A stretch of DNA of 64,000 nucleotides, taken from Gnetum montanum. Taxonomy: Eukaryota > Streptophyta > Gnetopsida > Gnetales > Gnetaceae. Location of the stretch: NCBI GenBank assembly GCA_015680685.1, contig MNCI01000270.1, positions 1 through 64,000 on the forward strand, read 5' to 3'. A program made the translations under genes and the position numbers. Of this stretch, positions 1 through 11,540 are shown piece by piece; position 1 is the first letter of the stretch, and every line of letters starts with the position of its first letter. Under the pieces are notes generated by a model. The model was given only the letters and a program-made list of their open reading frames with translations, had not been told where the DNA came from and made no database searches.

Positions 1-40
1 GTACGCGATATCGCGGCCTAGTGTAAACCGCGTCTCATCA
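1..40 (+). mobile_element. 3' end of an LTR (same family as the solo LTR at 35508-36393)
   Basis: The first 40 bases contain the palindrome GCGATATCGC (5-14), followed by GCGGCCTA and ending in CGTCTCATCA. This matches the 3' end of the complete LTR at 35508-36393 (GCGATATCGC, GCGGCCTA, then CGTCCCATCA). The rest of the LTR lies outside the window. No primer-binding site follows, so this is either a 3' LTR or a solo LTR. Confidence 0.7.
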
Positions 41-417
41 ACAAGGGATCCATATCCAACACAAATAATTCTAGGTAAGCATAAAAGTGAAAAAATATTA
101 GTCACCCATTACAACATATAGCTTCTCTCATATAATATGATTCTATAATAGACAGTAAATAAATTGTACCATTCATGACATATCATGCATGATTGATCAA
201 ATTCTCATATTTCATATGTCAATGAACCCTTCCTTTTCTATTAAGTAGTATACAAGAACTCAATTATCATAATATCTATAATAAAAAATTAATAAGTGAT
301 TTAGTATCCATCACGTGAATTGAGAATTATGATAGAGTTACATCACCAAGCAACCTAAATATTTTTATGAAGTATAAAATGTATATATGATATTTATATA
401 TCTTGCATGAATTTTTT

Positions 418-842
418 AGGTTGCTCGATCATGCAACCTCATATAAACCTAGGTTGTTTGGTTAACAAACCACATACACTATACCAAAATCTTGTCAAGT
501 TACTTGGTAAAGTAGCCTTGTATATGTTATACATGGTTATACTAAGGTTCGTCAACCAAGCAATCTCATGTATTCTACATGAACTTTATTAGATATCTCT
601 ACCAAGTAACCTTATATATTTTATTTTAACATGATTTGGATTCCTATACAAGGAACATCATCTATCATACATGAATTTTCATAGGTTGCTCAATCGAGTA
701 ACCTCATATACTATACATGAATATAGTGAGGTTGCTCAGATAAGAAACCTCATATAGCTTGCATGAATTTTATTTGGATGATCTCTTGGGAAAAATTATA
801 TATTTTACATTAATATACCTAGGTTGCTTAAATGGGCAACCT
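418..842. repeat. Degenerate array of 22-nt hairpins
   Basis: Four near-perfect inverted repeats of exactly 22 nt occur at 418-439, 683-704, 729-750 and 821-842. Each is an AGGTTGCT arm, six variable bases and an arm ending AACCT. Three are followed by CATATA or CACATATT, and CATGAA recurs between them. Weaker versions (AGGTTGTTTGG near 451, AAGGTTCGTCAACC near 543) fill the array. No gene is seen in 44-880. It could be a decayed minisatellite or part of a foldback element. Confidence 0.7.
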
Positions 843-884
843 CACATATTGTTCATGAATTTTCTGAGGATGCTTAGTTAGGCT

Positions 885-1964
885 GTGGATCAAGAACTTA
901 GAAGGGGAGGGTTGAATAAATTCGCCAATTAAAATTGCACTAACCACACTAACACACCATGTTTGACGTGATTCCCCATGTTGGGTACATTCATACTCGG
1001 AGGGTAGAATCTGTGCACACCTCCAAACTTTGTTTCTTCAAAAGTGTGGTTTGAAGGGCATCATACCCTATACAAGCTTTGATCTCTGCTTCAAAGTGTT
1101 TTATCACTACAAAACCACTCAACACCACAAGGTCCCAACAAGCTCAGAATGTGGTTTCAAAGATCCCACAACCTTTAAAAAATTGAGCTCCACTCCAAAG
1201 TGTTTTGATGCTGCAAAACCGCTCAATCTTGCAGGATCTTAACAAGCTCTATACGGATGCCTTCTCACAAGAAGCACATCAACCTCACAAGGCTACAAGA
1301 AAGAAATAAAAGAACAAGAAAATAATGTAACTAAATTTGCAAGTCCTTGTACTTGAAGCTTAGTACAAATCACAAATCAAGCAAATAATGTTACAATGAG
1401 GATCAAGAATAGAATTGCATAGAATAGACAATGATAGATCTTTTGTGAATAGTTCTTACACAATTCCCAAGATTTTGACATCATCTTATAGCCTCAAAGT
1501 TTCCAAAAATTTCTTGAAATTTGTGCAATAGCTACTAAATAGCTAGTGGAGATGTCTACTTCAAAGTTGGGACGTTTAACTGAGATTGGCCTCAATTTAG
1601 GTGAGACATCTATCTGGCAAATGCAACATCTATAGTGGGACATCTACTGTTGGAGATAGATGTCTATTGTTTTTCCTAGATGTTTCCTCAACTTTTGAAC
1701 TTTGACTTTTGAGTCTTTCTCCTACCAATTTGCCTTCTTTGTAGTCTTTCGAGCATCTTCATTTGACTTGTAGATTTTTTTTTCATCCATGCTCTTATCT
1801 TGCCCATGTAGTCTTCATTTCGACATATTGATGTAGATCTCACTTCCTTGAGTTTTTAGATCTCATTTTGGAGTTCTTGTTTATGACCTACAAAATCATC
1901 ATCCACCATAAACATTTTATTTTCTTCATTTTCCTTAAGGTTTAGAAATATCAAAAGGTCAACA
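885..1964 (-). mobile_element. Probable Ty1/copia LTR (SIRE-like), decayed
   Basis: Read on the minus strand, a polypurine tract (AAAGGGGGAGATT, complement of 1965-1977) runs straight into TGTTGACC. This is the usual junction of a copia 3' LTR. The outer edge near 885 is approximate. At 896-915 the plus strand has the AACTTAGAAGGGGAGGGTTG phrase common in plant copia LTRs. Bases 1555-1690 hold several loose GACATCTA/AGATGTCT repeats, comparable to the array at 32205-32415. No coding sequence was found. Confidence 0.5.
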
Positions 1965-4300
1965 ATCTCCCCCTTTTTGATGATGTCCAAAACTTAAGAA
2001 AATGGGTTAGTATATTCCAAAAATTAATTAAGCTAAGAACTATGCAAAACATGCATCCTTAATACAACACAACATTCATCAACCATTAAGACACTTGTGA
2101 ATTTTGAATAAGGGCATTTATGATCAAGAGCTAAGAACCAAGTATTGAATATCTTGTCTCTAAACTAGAAAGAAAAACATTAATACCATCATAAGATTAC
2201 AACTGTTCAAATATATCAATAAGGTCATAATTATCATTCAATACCAATGTTTCTTATGACACATAGATCATAATCATATCACTCATAATTATCATTCAAT
2301 AACCATGTTGCTCATAACTCACAATCATATCACAAGTCACTACATTATATCATAGTCACATATCACATTGAAAGACATAAAATTCTTCCCCTTTTTATAC
2401 ATCCTCAAAAAGCGACTTGGGCCTTACAACAAGCAAAATTATTGAAAATAAGATAGATCAAAAGATTGTTAAGGATAACATCAAGATATATTATACAATC
2501 TTCATCTAAGTAAAACCTCATTAGATACAATCTTCATCTCATTTTCATAATCAAAGAATGGATATGTGAAGAAAATAAGCACATACACACCCATCTTTAA
2601 GAAATAGATCAAATTCCATAACTAGATCAAGAGATCAAATAAAGTAATTTCTAATTAAGATGTCCACATAGATCACATATATCTTAAGGAAGCTTAAAAT
2701 ATCTTATCAATTCATTTTCAAAATTCCCTAACATACTTTGTCACATAATAGAAATATGAATAATTCTTCTTGCTTCAGTATGTTTAAGATCTCCCAGGTA
2801 AGAACTATTCAAAATTTATTTTAGGTAAAAGAATTTTAAGGATTGAATCAAAATTAACTAGCTCTTTTACCTTCAAGTTTGTACCAAATGGACATACCTT
2901 TTGTTTCCTGCCTAAGTATTATGTCTTGGAGAATGTCTCCATAAGCTTCCCCTATATTAATGCTCCAAAATAATTCATGAGGTACTATTGGTGACCATTT
3001 GGGACTTGACCACCAACATTGTGGGCCTCCAGGTCTCATGACCAAGGGTCACGGGAAATGAAGGTGTTCTTCTAACAAGGTTAAGGTGCTTGCTGGTCTC
3101 TAGCAACACCAAGGCCTAGATACCTCCAAATAGACTCAGTAGAAACAAACTAATTATGAGCTTGTGTTTACTATTGTGAATGTTGAAATGGTTAGGTTGT
3201 GTATGAAAACTATAATTGACTATCATAAAAGAAATTTAGCTAACTTTGTCAAATACTGTGAGTTGTTGGAGATTCATATTTTGTCCAATCACTTAGTCTA
3301 TATAGTCCCTATAGTACATTACTTATAACAAATAAAATTTCACAAAAATGTTTAAGCACAATTCTGCCAAGTTACTTCTAATTTCTCCTAGAGAAAAAGT
3401 TCCACAAGAAAACTAGAAATAAAGCAAGATTTAATGGAATTTAGAAAGAGAAAGAAAAGAAAGCAAATTTGTGTGAAATTTCAAATATTTAAGCAAGATA
3501 AATTGACATGATGAAACACTTTGCAATAAAGTTATTCCAATTAACTCTAACTACGAATTGTTCAAACCCTTTGAGTTCAACAAGCAATTTCGTAAAGACA
3601 ATCTCATTAAACTCCCTAAAATGTTGTGTAAACGACAAAGTACAAGTCTCTATTTTGTCTAGTTAATAATTGTCAAGAATTGCATTCAAGAGAGCCTTCA
3701 AAAATTTGACAATTTCAAGATTGAAATACCAAGGTAATACACTTTAAAGCAATGAAGCTATTTCATTCGTCTCAAAATACCAAATATTTTTCTAGATTCT
3801 CTATGCTCAAAATAGGCAATTTCACTAAAACATTACTATTAAATTGCTCTTGTGGCTTTTTAACAACATAAGCTCTTCTATGGCAAATCTTAATAGGAGT
3901 CTAATATTGTGCAAAAACAAAGCTATAAAAGCAACTTAGGACAAATTCCAAAATTAAATGCCAAGCACAATACTATCTAAATCATTAGCTAAGCAATTAA
4001 AACAAAATGTGAAAAAATGAACTCGCAGGATTAAAACAAAGCAGCTGAATTGATATCTTTAGCAAGTCATCTTACAAATAATCTTCAATTGTCTTTTTCC
4101 AAAATCTTCTTTCTTCCTTTAATTCTACCCTTGAAGCCTTTTTATAGTGGCTTTAGGGTAGTTACAATAATNTTTCCCGTTTTCACTTATATATAAGAAA
4201 ATATAAATTATTGTTAAAACTTATATCATAACCTTATGCATGCATTAATATTTTTACAACTAAGTTGAGGGCATCAATTAATGAAAATTTTTCATTAAAA
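1965..4300 (-). mobile_element. Decayed interior adjoining the copia LTR; nothing else recognised
   Basis: This AT-rich stretch follows the polypurine tract at 1965-1977 and is presumably the interior of the same element. No retrotransposon domain can be read in any frame. A 63-codon minus-strand ORF at 2854-3045 is rich in Trp and Pro and has no recognisable motif. There is one isolated N at 4172. The extent of the element is inferred. Confidence 0.25.
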
Positions 4301-4309
4301 TAAACGTAA

Positions 4310-4800
4310 CGATCTGCCGGGTGTTGCCATCTTCCATTAACACTGCCGTCAGCGCTGCCAAAACCTTTGGTGCTGTGCTCCGCCTCCCCTGCCTATGGTC
4401 TAGGGTATTGCTGTTGCTGTCGGCTATCACGTCACCAGTGCCGACAATGCTGTAATTCAATGGGACTGGAACATCTAGAACATTGGTGGGACGGCTTGCC
4501 AGTCAGTTCGAGAACACAACGCTGATGTTCGCGGATGATGCGAGCTTCATCGACGACGTGAAGCAGGGGGCACGTGGAAGTGCCAAAGGCGGCCAGCAGC
4601 AGCGACACAGAAAACACGGCTAATACTTGTTCTCAACAGGGTGATCCACATCATGAACAAACATATCCGTCGAAGATTTCAAACCACGAGGGACTGAGAC
4701 GGCGAACAGAGCCGTAGTAAAAACGGCCGTCATTCTTCCATGAGCTTTGGGAAAGTAGCCACGCGGAGCACCGATCATGACGGCAGAAATTCGGATCCCA
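4310..4800. other. GC-rich block of unknown origin at the truncated copia 3' end
   Basis: About 490 bases are clearly richer in G+C than the AT-rich sequence on both sides, with several CpGs such as CGTCGACGA-like stretches. The block sits where the remainder of the copia 3' LTR (about 270 bp) should be. Both strands have short open stretches of 60-70 codons, but none resembles a family I recognise. A plus-strand string reading LMFADDASFIDD looks like a polymerase motif, but no other RT motif is nearby. Confidence 0.45.
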
Positions 4801-4806
4801 GAACCT

Positions 4807-4861
4807 GTGACAATAACACAGCGATAACATAACTAACTGAATTTTGCATTAATCGTTAACA
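4807..4861 (-). repeat. 3' LTR stub of the copia element
   Basis: Reading on the minus strand from 4861, TGTTAACGATTAATGCAAAA and the following AGTTATGTTAT and TTATTGTCA parallel the start of the 5' LTR at 9147 with roughly 80 to 85 percent identity by eye. Similarity stops near 4807, where GC-rich DNA begins. The tract ATTAAGGGG just upstream (4862-4870) is the polypurine tract. Confidence 0.75.
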
Positions 4862-4896
4862 CCCCTTAATGCAGAAATTTACAACTCTTATTGACT

Positions 4897-5524
4897 TTAT
4901 GAAATTTTTGAAATGATAGTGCTGTGCCATTTGCTGATTTGATTTGTGTTGCAATAATCAATTTTTATACTTCCTTCAACAACCAATTCACGTATGAAGT
5001 GATTTCGTGTTTCTATATGTTTGGTGCGATTATAGAAGACTGGAATTTTGGCCATTGCAATTGCGGATTGATTGTCACAATAAAGTGTTATTGCTCCTGG
5101 TTGTTTCTTCTTCATATCTTGCAAAATTCTTTGTAGCCACACTGCTTGACAAGCAACTGCTGTGACAGCCATATATTCAGCTTCCGAGGAAGATAGTGCA
5201 ATGCTGGATTATTTTTTTGCACTTCAACAAATAGCTGCAGATCCAAGATTAAAAACATAGCTTGTGGTGCTTCTTCTGTCAGCACAAGAACCTACCCAAT
5301 CACTATCAGAAAAACCACACAATGCAAAATTATTAGTATTAAAATATCAAAGGCCAAAAGAGCTTTTTCCTTTCAGATATCTTAACACTTTCTTAGCAGC
5401 CCCATAGTGAACTTTGCTTGGATTTTGCATAAATCTGAATAGCAAGCTTGTAGCAAACATGATATCAGGTCTACTATTGGTGAGGTACAACAAGCTTCCA
5501 ATCAAACTTCGATATTTATGAGCA
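4897..5524 (-). pseudogene. Copia RNase H and RT C-terminal region
   Basis: This is the RNase H domain of the copia polyprotein, which removes RNA from the RNA-DNA hybrid. Visible motifs are YRSLIGSLLYLTNSRPDIMF, then the acidic residues in DSDWVG, SSSEAEYMA and YCDNQSAI, and a KHIE segment corresponding to the usual KHID. The C-terminal 91 codons (4897-5172) are open. Upstream parts are interrupted by stops near 5205, 5217 and 5346. The region is out of frame with the RT at 5525, which indicates a frameshift near 5525-5560. Confidence 0.9.
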
Positions 5525-6307
5525 TCAGCTTTCTCTTCTCCATCTCCTAATGTGAATTTTTGATTTGCAATCTATCATGTTATACCTTGCAAGAAGATCT
5601 TTTACATATTTCTCTTGAGAAAGAAAAATTCCTTCATCACTTTGCTTAATTTCCAAACCCAAAAAATAGCTCATCAATCCCAAATCAGTCACCTCAAATT
5701 CTTGAATCATCAAAGCTTTAAATTCATTCATAAGTGCTAAACTATTACCAGTATATATCAAGTCATCAACACAAAGACAAAGAATGATTATCCTACCATC
5801 TTCATTGCTTTTAACATATAGATTAGGCTCACTCGAACTCTTCTGAAACCCATGCTTGATAAAGTGTCCATTGATTTTGTCATACCAAGCCCTTGGTGCT
5901 TGCTTAAGGCCATAAAGTGCTTTCTTTAATTGATATACATTTGTTTCTTCTCCTTTAACTTCATAACCTCTTGGTTGTTCTACATATACTTCTTCATTCA
6001 ACACACCATTTAAAAAGGCTAATTTAACATCTACTTGATAAATATTCCATTTATGTTGAGCAGATATTGCTAAAATGGTGCGAATAGTATCAAACCTTGC
6101 AACTGGGGACAAAGTTTTAGTAAAATCAATACCTTCACATTGAATATAACCTCGTGCAACTAGCCTAACTTTGTATTTGTTAATAGCACCATCAGACGTG
6201 TACTTGACTTTGTAGATCCACTTCAATCCCACAACTTCTTTATCATCAGGTAACTTGACAAGTTCCCATGTCTTGTTCCTTTCAAGTGCTTTTATTTCTT
6301 CATCCAT
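5525..6307 (-). pseudogene. Copia reverse transcriptase domain
   Basis: A 260-codon open stretch encodes most of a copia RT. The family hallmarks are WELVKLP, VGLKWIYKVKY, KVRLVARGY, the conserved QVDVKLAFLNGVL and KALYGLKQAPRAWY. The catalytic box reads CLCVDDLIYTG, against the common YVDD form, followed by YFLGLEIKQ. The frame is lost after KYVKDLLARYNM. It acts on the element's own RNA in virus-like particles. The key Asp pair is intact, so this part decayed little. Confidence 0.95.
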
Positions 6308-7585
6308 GGCATCACACCATTCTTTATGTTATGTTGCTTTCTCAAAACAGCTTGGTTCGTGAACTTCTGCAAGTTGGCACCTATCCGATCTTGCATAAAT
6401 GTTAGTTAAAGATCTCCATTTTCTTGGAGACGAATCAATATCAAGATTTGAACTCCCATTATTTTCCTCATTTATGAAAGTTGGCTCATTAAACAATTCA
6501 TCATCTTCATGTATGACACATGGGTATTGTTCCATCTCCTTCCAATTCCAAGCATTTTTCTCATCAAAAATAACATCCTAACTAATTAGTAATTTCTTAG
6601 AAATGGGATCAAAAAATCTGTACCCTTTTGTTTCTGTGCTATATCCCACAAAAATGCACTACACACTATTACCATCAAGTTTATATCTTTTCTCAGAAGG
6701 AATAAGAACATAAGAGATGCATCCAAAGACTTTTAAATGTGTTACCTCAGGTTTCCAACCATTCCATGCTTCAAAAGGAGTCTTTTGTTGTAAAGTTGAT
6801 ATGGGGCTTCGATTTAAAATATATGTAGTTGTGTGAATTGCCTCTGCCCAAAAAAATTTGGGTAGGCCTTTTGCCTTTAACATGCTTTTAGCCATTGCCA
6901 CAAGACTTCTATTTTTTCTTTCGGCCACTCCCTCTTGTTGAGGTGTGTACCTAGCTATCAACTATCTTTGAATACCAAACATCTCATATAAATGGTTAAA
7001 TTCCTTGGACAAAAATTCACCACCACCATCTGTTTGCAACACTTTCAAAAAACATTCACTTCGCTTTTCAACAAAACTCTTAAATTTCTTAAAAATATGA
7101 AATGCTTTTGATTTTTATTTTGCAAAGTACACCCATGTCATTCTGCTAAAATCATCAACAAACACAATAAAGAATACGTTATGATTAAGAGAAGGTGTGT
7201 TCATAGGGCCACACACATCTACATGAATCAAGGTGATTGGTTTTGATGCTCTTTTTGCCTTTCCTTTTGGAAACACATCTCTATGTTTCTTTCCTAACAC
7301 ACAACTTTCACATATCTCTCCATTAGGTGTAATAAGACGTAATCCATGCACCAACCTTTTTTTAGATAAAAATTTTAAACTCTTAAAATTCAAATGCCCA
7401 TACCTATGGTGCCACAACCAATTATCATTTTCAAATGAAGCCTTTAATGCATGATCTTTTTCATCAAAATTGAGAGGAAAAGTTTTCTTTTTAGCCATAG
7501 GTACTTTGATCAATAACAAATTTCTTGTTTTATCTTTATATACCAAGCATGCTAAATCTTCAAAAACAAGAGAATATCCTTCCAA
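6308..7585 (-). pseudogene. Copia integrase with GAG-pre-integrase region
   Basis: The N-terminal part (7115-7585) carries the zinc-binding HHCC set: WLWHHRYGHLN, then CESCVLGKKH. It is followed by the first catalytic Asp in LIHVDVCGPM and by VFVDDFSRMTWVYF. A stop at about 7112 precedes the second Asp region (QTDGGGEF near 7030), and another stop sits near 6962. The last part (6659-6961) has the third catalytic residue in YTPQQEGVAERKNRSL and the C-terminal phrases SPISTLQQKTPFEAWNG and LKVFGCISYV. The linker to RT (6329-6535) is acidic and poorly conserved, as usual. Integrase joins the new cDNA to chromosomal DNA. Confidence 0.93.
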
Positions 7586-7591
7586 TAGAAA

Positions 7592-8797
7592 TTATCCTAC
7601 ACTCAATAAATTTGTATCTAAGTCTGGAACATATAACACATTTTTTATGTAGTTCATACTACATGAATTGACCTTAACGGAGCCTTTTCCACAAGCTTGG
7701 TGAATAGTTCCATCATCCATCTTCACTTTGGTAGTTACAGACTTGTCCAATTGTGTAAAGTCCTCCAAATTTGCTAACATGTGATTACTGCATCCACTAT
7801 CCATATACCAAGTACCTGAAGCACATTCTTTAGAAGAATAACATGCCATAAACAAACTTTTAGATTCATCAGGTTTGCTTTCTTCAACAAAATTTGCTTG
7901 TTTTTCTTTATATTTACAATACTTCTCAATATGACCATACCTCTTGCAGCAGTAACATTGAGGTCTCTTTTGATAATATTCCTCAAAATTATATTGTTCA
8001 CCTTTCTTTATTCCCCCATAATGATGATGGTTGGAGTTATTCCAATGTCCTCTTCCTCTTCCATGTCTGCTTCCATGATAAGAATGACCACCATGTCTTT
8101 GATAGCCATTTGATTCACTGGTACTAATTCTTTTGTCTTTGGAAACCTGCAATTTTGATTGAAAAGCATTTTCCACAGTATTTTCCTCATATCTTTTCAA
8201 CCTATCTTCATGAGATTGAAGAGAACCAAGCAATTCATCAACTGTTAGTGTTAGTCTAGTTAGATCATTTGATTCTTCAATGGTTGCCACCACATGATCA
8301 AACTTTTTGGGCAAACTCCTCAATATTGTTTCAACTACCTTATTATCAGGCAATAGTTCACCAAATTTTCTAATTTGATTCACTATTTCTAATATGTTAC
8401 AAAAATAGTTATGAATAGACTCACTTTCTTTCATGAGAGAGTTCTCAAATTGCCTACGAACAGTTTGAAGTTTTACAATGAGTACCTTTGCACTGCCATG
8501 ATATGCTTACTGCAATGCGTCGCATGCTTCCTTTGGGTTTGTTGCACCTGAAATTTGAGGAAAAATTGTTTCATCAATTGCTTATTGAATGAAAAACAAA
8601 GCTTTATTATCTTTCTCCTTGACATCTCTAAGTTGATCAATTGTAAGGCTTGCTTCATCATATCCACTATCCACCAAGTCCAATAGAGCCTGGGAGAGAA
8701 AAAGAGTTCTCATCTTTGTGCTCCAAATATCATACCCATTGCCTTTGAGGACAGGAAGTGTGGGTTGTGTACCAGGGTAGCCGTTCATAGTCACCAA
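7592..8797 (-). pseudogene. Copia gag and protease
   Basis: Gag begins near 8797 (MVTMNGYPG) just downstream of the primer-binding site, with YDIWSTKMRTLFLSQALLDL typical of copia gag. Two stops (near 8585 and 8510) interrupt it. From 8434 a 280-codon open stretch has a UBN2-like helical region, a zinc knuckle C-Y-C-C-K-R-Y-G-H-I-E-K-Y-C (CX2CX4HX4C) near 7930, and the aspartic protease motif WYMDSGCSNHM near 7795. The start is chosen because it follows the LTR and PBS directly. Confidence 0.92.
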
Positions 8798-8814
8798 CCA
8801 AGGCTTTGATACTA
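8798..8814 (-). other. Copia primer-binding site (initiator Met tRNA type)
   Basis: On the minus strand, TAGTATCAAAGCCTTGGTT begins two bases after the LTR end. It is close to the TGGTATCAGAGC core that pairs with plant initiator Met tRNA to prime minus-strand DNA. Confidence 0.8.
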
Positions 8815-8816
8815 GA

Positions 8817-9147
8817 TGTTACAAAAAATAGAGAGATGGAGCAAAACAAAATAATAAACAAAATATTCAATCGCAGAAAAAATCATCGAATGGTTTCCGC
8901 AAGCAAATCCATATATTAGCATACACAAATCGCAAGCAAGAAAGGTTGGTGTCCACTCATGCACCCAAGGTGCTTTTTAAATAAACAGCATACCCTAACA
9001 GACTCCATAACTGACCCTTAACCAAATTACAACCGTACAGTAACAAACTCATAACTGACCACTTTACGACCACTTTACAATAGACGATTAACATGACAAT
9101 AACATAACTATAACATAACTAATTGAATTCTACATTAATATTTAACA
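8817..9147 (-). repeat. 5' LTR of the copia element (331 bp)
   Basis: On the minus strand it starts TGTTAAATATT at 9147 and ends TTTTTTGTAACA at 8817, giving TGTTA/TAACA inverted termini. The primer-binding site follows immediately. The 3' LTR at 4861 has the same start. The outer flank cannot be checked for a target-site duplication, because the 3' LTR end is lost. Confidence 0.85.
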
Positions 9148-9149
9148 AA

Positions 9150-9248
9150 TTAGGCCTGTGATTCCAACCTTGGAGGCCTATTTTCATTGTTTCCAAGTAC
9201 AGCATGTGGACTACTACGGCCACCAGTACCAGCACCATCACCAGGCTT
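9150..9248 (-). other. Possible terminal exon (33 codons), unidentified
   Basis: Downstream of a plausible acceptor (CTTAGTCTAG ending at 9249), a minus-strand open frame starts KPGDGAGTGGRSSPHAV and ends RPPRLESQA followed by TAA at 9150-9152. The copia LTR begins only a few bases past the stop. No family is recognised. It may be a real last exon, possibly of the neighbouring gene fragment, or chance. Confidence 0.25.
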
Positions 9249-9344
9249 CTAGACTAAGGTAATATGACTATTAAATAGAATGGTATTATCATTCCGATTT
9301 AAGTCTGCTTTGTCTTCTTTTTTTCTTATATATGACTTGGAACC

Positions 9345-9850
9345 TGCAAGCATATGAAGGCATGCCACAACCTTAACATCCTAACCCATCTCCTTCAGCA
9401 ACAGCTAGTGCTACGCCAACAAAGTTTGCTACAATATGAAGATGTTTTGAGAATGGTTGAATCCACAACTTCAAATCTCTTATTATGTCTCTCACCAAAT
9501 CTAGTATTTTATGGTAAATATAGCCTAAAAGAAGATCCAGTTCTTTTGTAAGTGAACCGCAATAAAAGTATCCAGCTTGCTCATTATCTCCACCAGAAAA
9601 AGCAAATTCAATATCTTGATAGTTGTCTGAATCCTTTTCATCAAGTTTTTGCCCAAAAAGGTACATAAGGTAGCTAGTGTGAGGATGTATACAATATATC
9701 CATGTAAAGCATTTTCATGCTTTATAGAAAATTGTTGCATCTCTAATGATGATATCTCTTCAAGAAACTTTGGTAGTTACTTATAAATTGTCTTCACTTC
9801 ATCCAACTCTTGAAAAATTCCAAATTTGACAATCATCCCCTCTTTTACCT
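9345..9850 (-). pseudogene. MSH5: MSH5-like (MutS homolog 5) fragment
   Basis: The minus strand encodes a fragment of MSH5, the meiotic MutS homolog that works with MSH4 to stabilise crossover intermediates. The first part (about 9850-9690) reads FQELDEVKTIYK, then LPKFLEEISSLEMQQF. After a frameshift near 9690 it continues MYLFGQKLDEKDSDNYQDIE, FAFSGGDNE, KELDLLLGYIYHKILDLVRD and IIRDL. The 'RELDNLLGDIYHKILDMERAIIRDL'-type segment of plant MSH5 is unmistakable. Similarity fades after about 9390. MSH5 is normally about 800 residues; only about 150 are here, with a frameshift and a stop. I infer a pseudogene or captured gene piece. The gene symbol refers to the parent family. Confidence 0.8.
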
Positions 9851-10789
9851 TGACCAAATTCATCATGTAAGCCTATTCCATTTAATGGTTGAAATGTGCC
9901 AACAGGTACAAGCTCCCCCTACTTATGTGCTTATCCCTTCTTTAACTCTTTTAAAATCTGCAGGTAATTTATCATAATCTTGCTTATTTAAGAATATTGA
10001 AAGATCCAACAAAGTTTATAAAAGGAAAAAACATTAGAGAAAATTATTAGGCACTAATCATAACAAATTTTATATTGCTTAATCATCCATTCATGCCCCA
10101 CTTTACCATTTTTTTGCAAAACTTGGTTCAATTTCTCATGTTAGTAGTAACTTATGATAAACGTGAAAGCAATGGCTTTCTCTTGTTTCTCAAATATAGA
10201 GTTTCTTCAAGGATAAAACTTTTTAAGGACATGTAAATAGATAAATAATTCATGAGATAACATGAGAGATAGCCATACTACCTTGATCTTTCTTTGAGAC
10301 CATTTTTCTATAATATCATGAATTAAGATATGTTTTCTTTAATGATTCAAGAATTCATATAGTATATGTAAAAAATATTCAAAAACTAGCCTATATTCAA
10401 TCTAGCAAGCAAGTAAATAGAGACTTACCATGAATTACCTTACTTGCTTATTAATATGAGAATGACTAATGGAGTTTGAGATGAGGCCCTTTATCATGGA
10501 GCACCTCCTTACCATTTGATTTTCTTTCATTAGCTCCTTTGTTGATGTCTCTAGTCTTATATGGCAATCCTTCTTGTTCGTGTTCTTCAAGATAGGAGAA
10601 TCTATAATCTTTGATAGTTTCATCCATTCTTTTAGAAGTTTCTCCAGCTTTTAGCTTATTCTCTTTCCAAGTTATTGCATCTTGCAAGATATACTTACTA
10701 GATTCCTTTTAACAAGACCAAGTATCAACATTATTTTATTTAATGTGAGGATAATAATCTTGTTTATGACCATACTTTGGTGTGCCATG
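9851..10789. other. AT-rich stretch, no assignable gene
   Basis: No domain could be read on either strand. A 73-codon minus-strand ORF at 10466-10687 is charged (Lys, Glu rich) and could be an exon of something, but it has no recognisable motif. Confidence 0.4.
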
Positions 10790-11540
10790 TGCATTGACTT
10801 TTGACAATGGAACTCATTTTATAGGTGCCATTTTTGAAAACTTATGCAATGCTTGGGGTCGAACATAAATTAACAACACCCTATCATCCCCAAGCCAACA
10901 GTCAACCAGAGGTAACTAACAGGGAGATTACAAAGATTTTAACAAAGAACTATTTGCAAATATAGGAGAGATTGGAGCACAAAACTCAACGATGCCCTCT
11001 AGGCCTACCACTCCACATGGAAAATCCCCATAGGCTACTCTCCCTATGAGCTGGTGTACAGAAAACTTTCAACACTTTCAGTCCCATTCGAGCTCAGTAC
11101 ACTTTCAATAGCCTGTGACTTGGACCTTGACTTAAGCCTAGCACAAAGAGAAAGATTGATCAACCTAAATGTGCTAGATGAAAACTAATTGGTAGTCCTA
11201 TCTTTGAATGAAGTGCACAAGGCATTCAACAAGCAACTTCATGATTGTAGAATATGGAAAGTGAAATTTCAACTAAGAGATAAGGTTTTCTTTGGTTGCT
11301 ACACACACATACCTTAGAAAATAAAGTTCTACACATTGTGGGAGGGACTTGATATAATTGTTAAAACCTTTTCCTCTAGGACCATGTTAATCTACAAACC
11401 TAAGAGCCCACACAGAAAGCAGTTGGTCAACATCCAACAAGTGAAACCTTTCCTAGAGCCACGAAAAGCTAGTGCAACTACTATCTCATCAAATGGACAA
11501 GCACGCTCTATATTCCACGTCTCCTCCTTTCAACTCAGTC
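10790..11540 (+). pseudogene. Ty3/gypsy integrase relic
   Basis: The order of motifs is that of a Ty3/gypsy integrase C-terminal half. TFDNGTHFIGAIFENL carries a catalytic Asp (near 10794), LTTPYHPQANSQPEVTNREI carries the catalytic Glu region, and these are followed by HMENPHRLL, the family phrase ELVYRKLS in another frame, and the tail LIYKPKSPHRKQLVNIQQVK (11396-11453). At least four frame changes and several stops are needed to follow it. Protease and RT are not present upstream, so this is a truncated relic. Confidence 0.75.

Larger units (their letters stand above)
4807..9147 (-). mobile_element. Ty1/copia retrotransposon, nearly complete, 3' LTR truncated
   Basis: The minus-strand order is 5' LTR (8817-9147), primer-binding site (8798-8814), gag with zinc knuckle, protease, integrase, reverse transcriptase and RNase H, then polypurine tract and LTR start at 4861. 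The gag-protease-integrase-RT-RNaseH order is diagnostic of Ty1/copia. Only about 55 bp of the 3' LTR aligns with the 5' LTR before similarity stops. The polyprotein is broken by a handful of stops and at least one frameshift, so it is not autonomous. It is the youngest-looking protein-coding relic in the window. Confidence 0.93.

Noticed and set aside
4510-4580. Plus-strand FADD-like string resembling an RT active site
   Set aside because: No other RT block lies up- or downstream, and the surrounding frame is broken.
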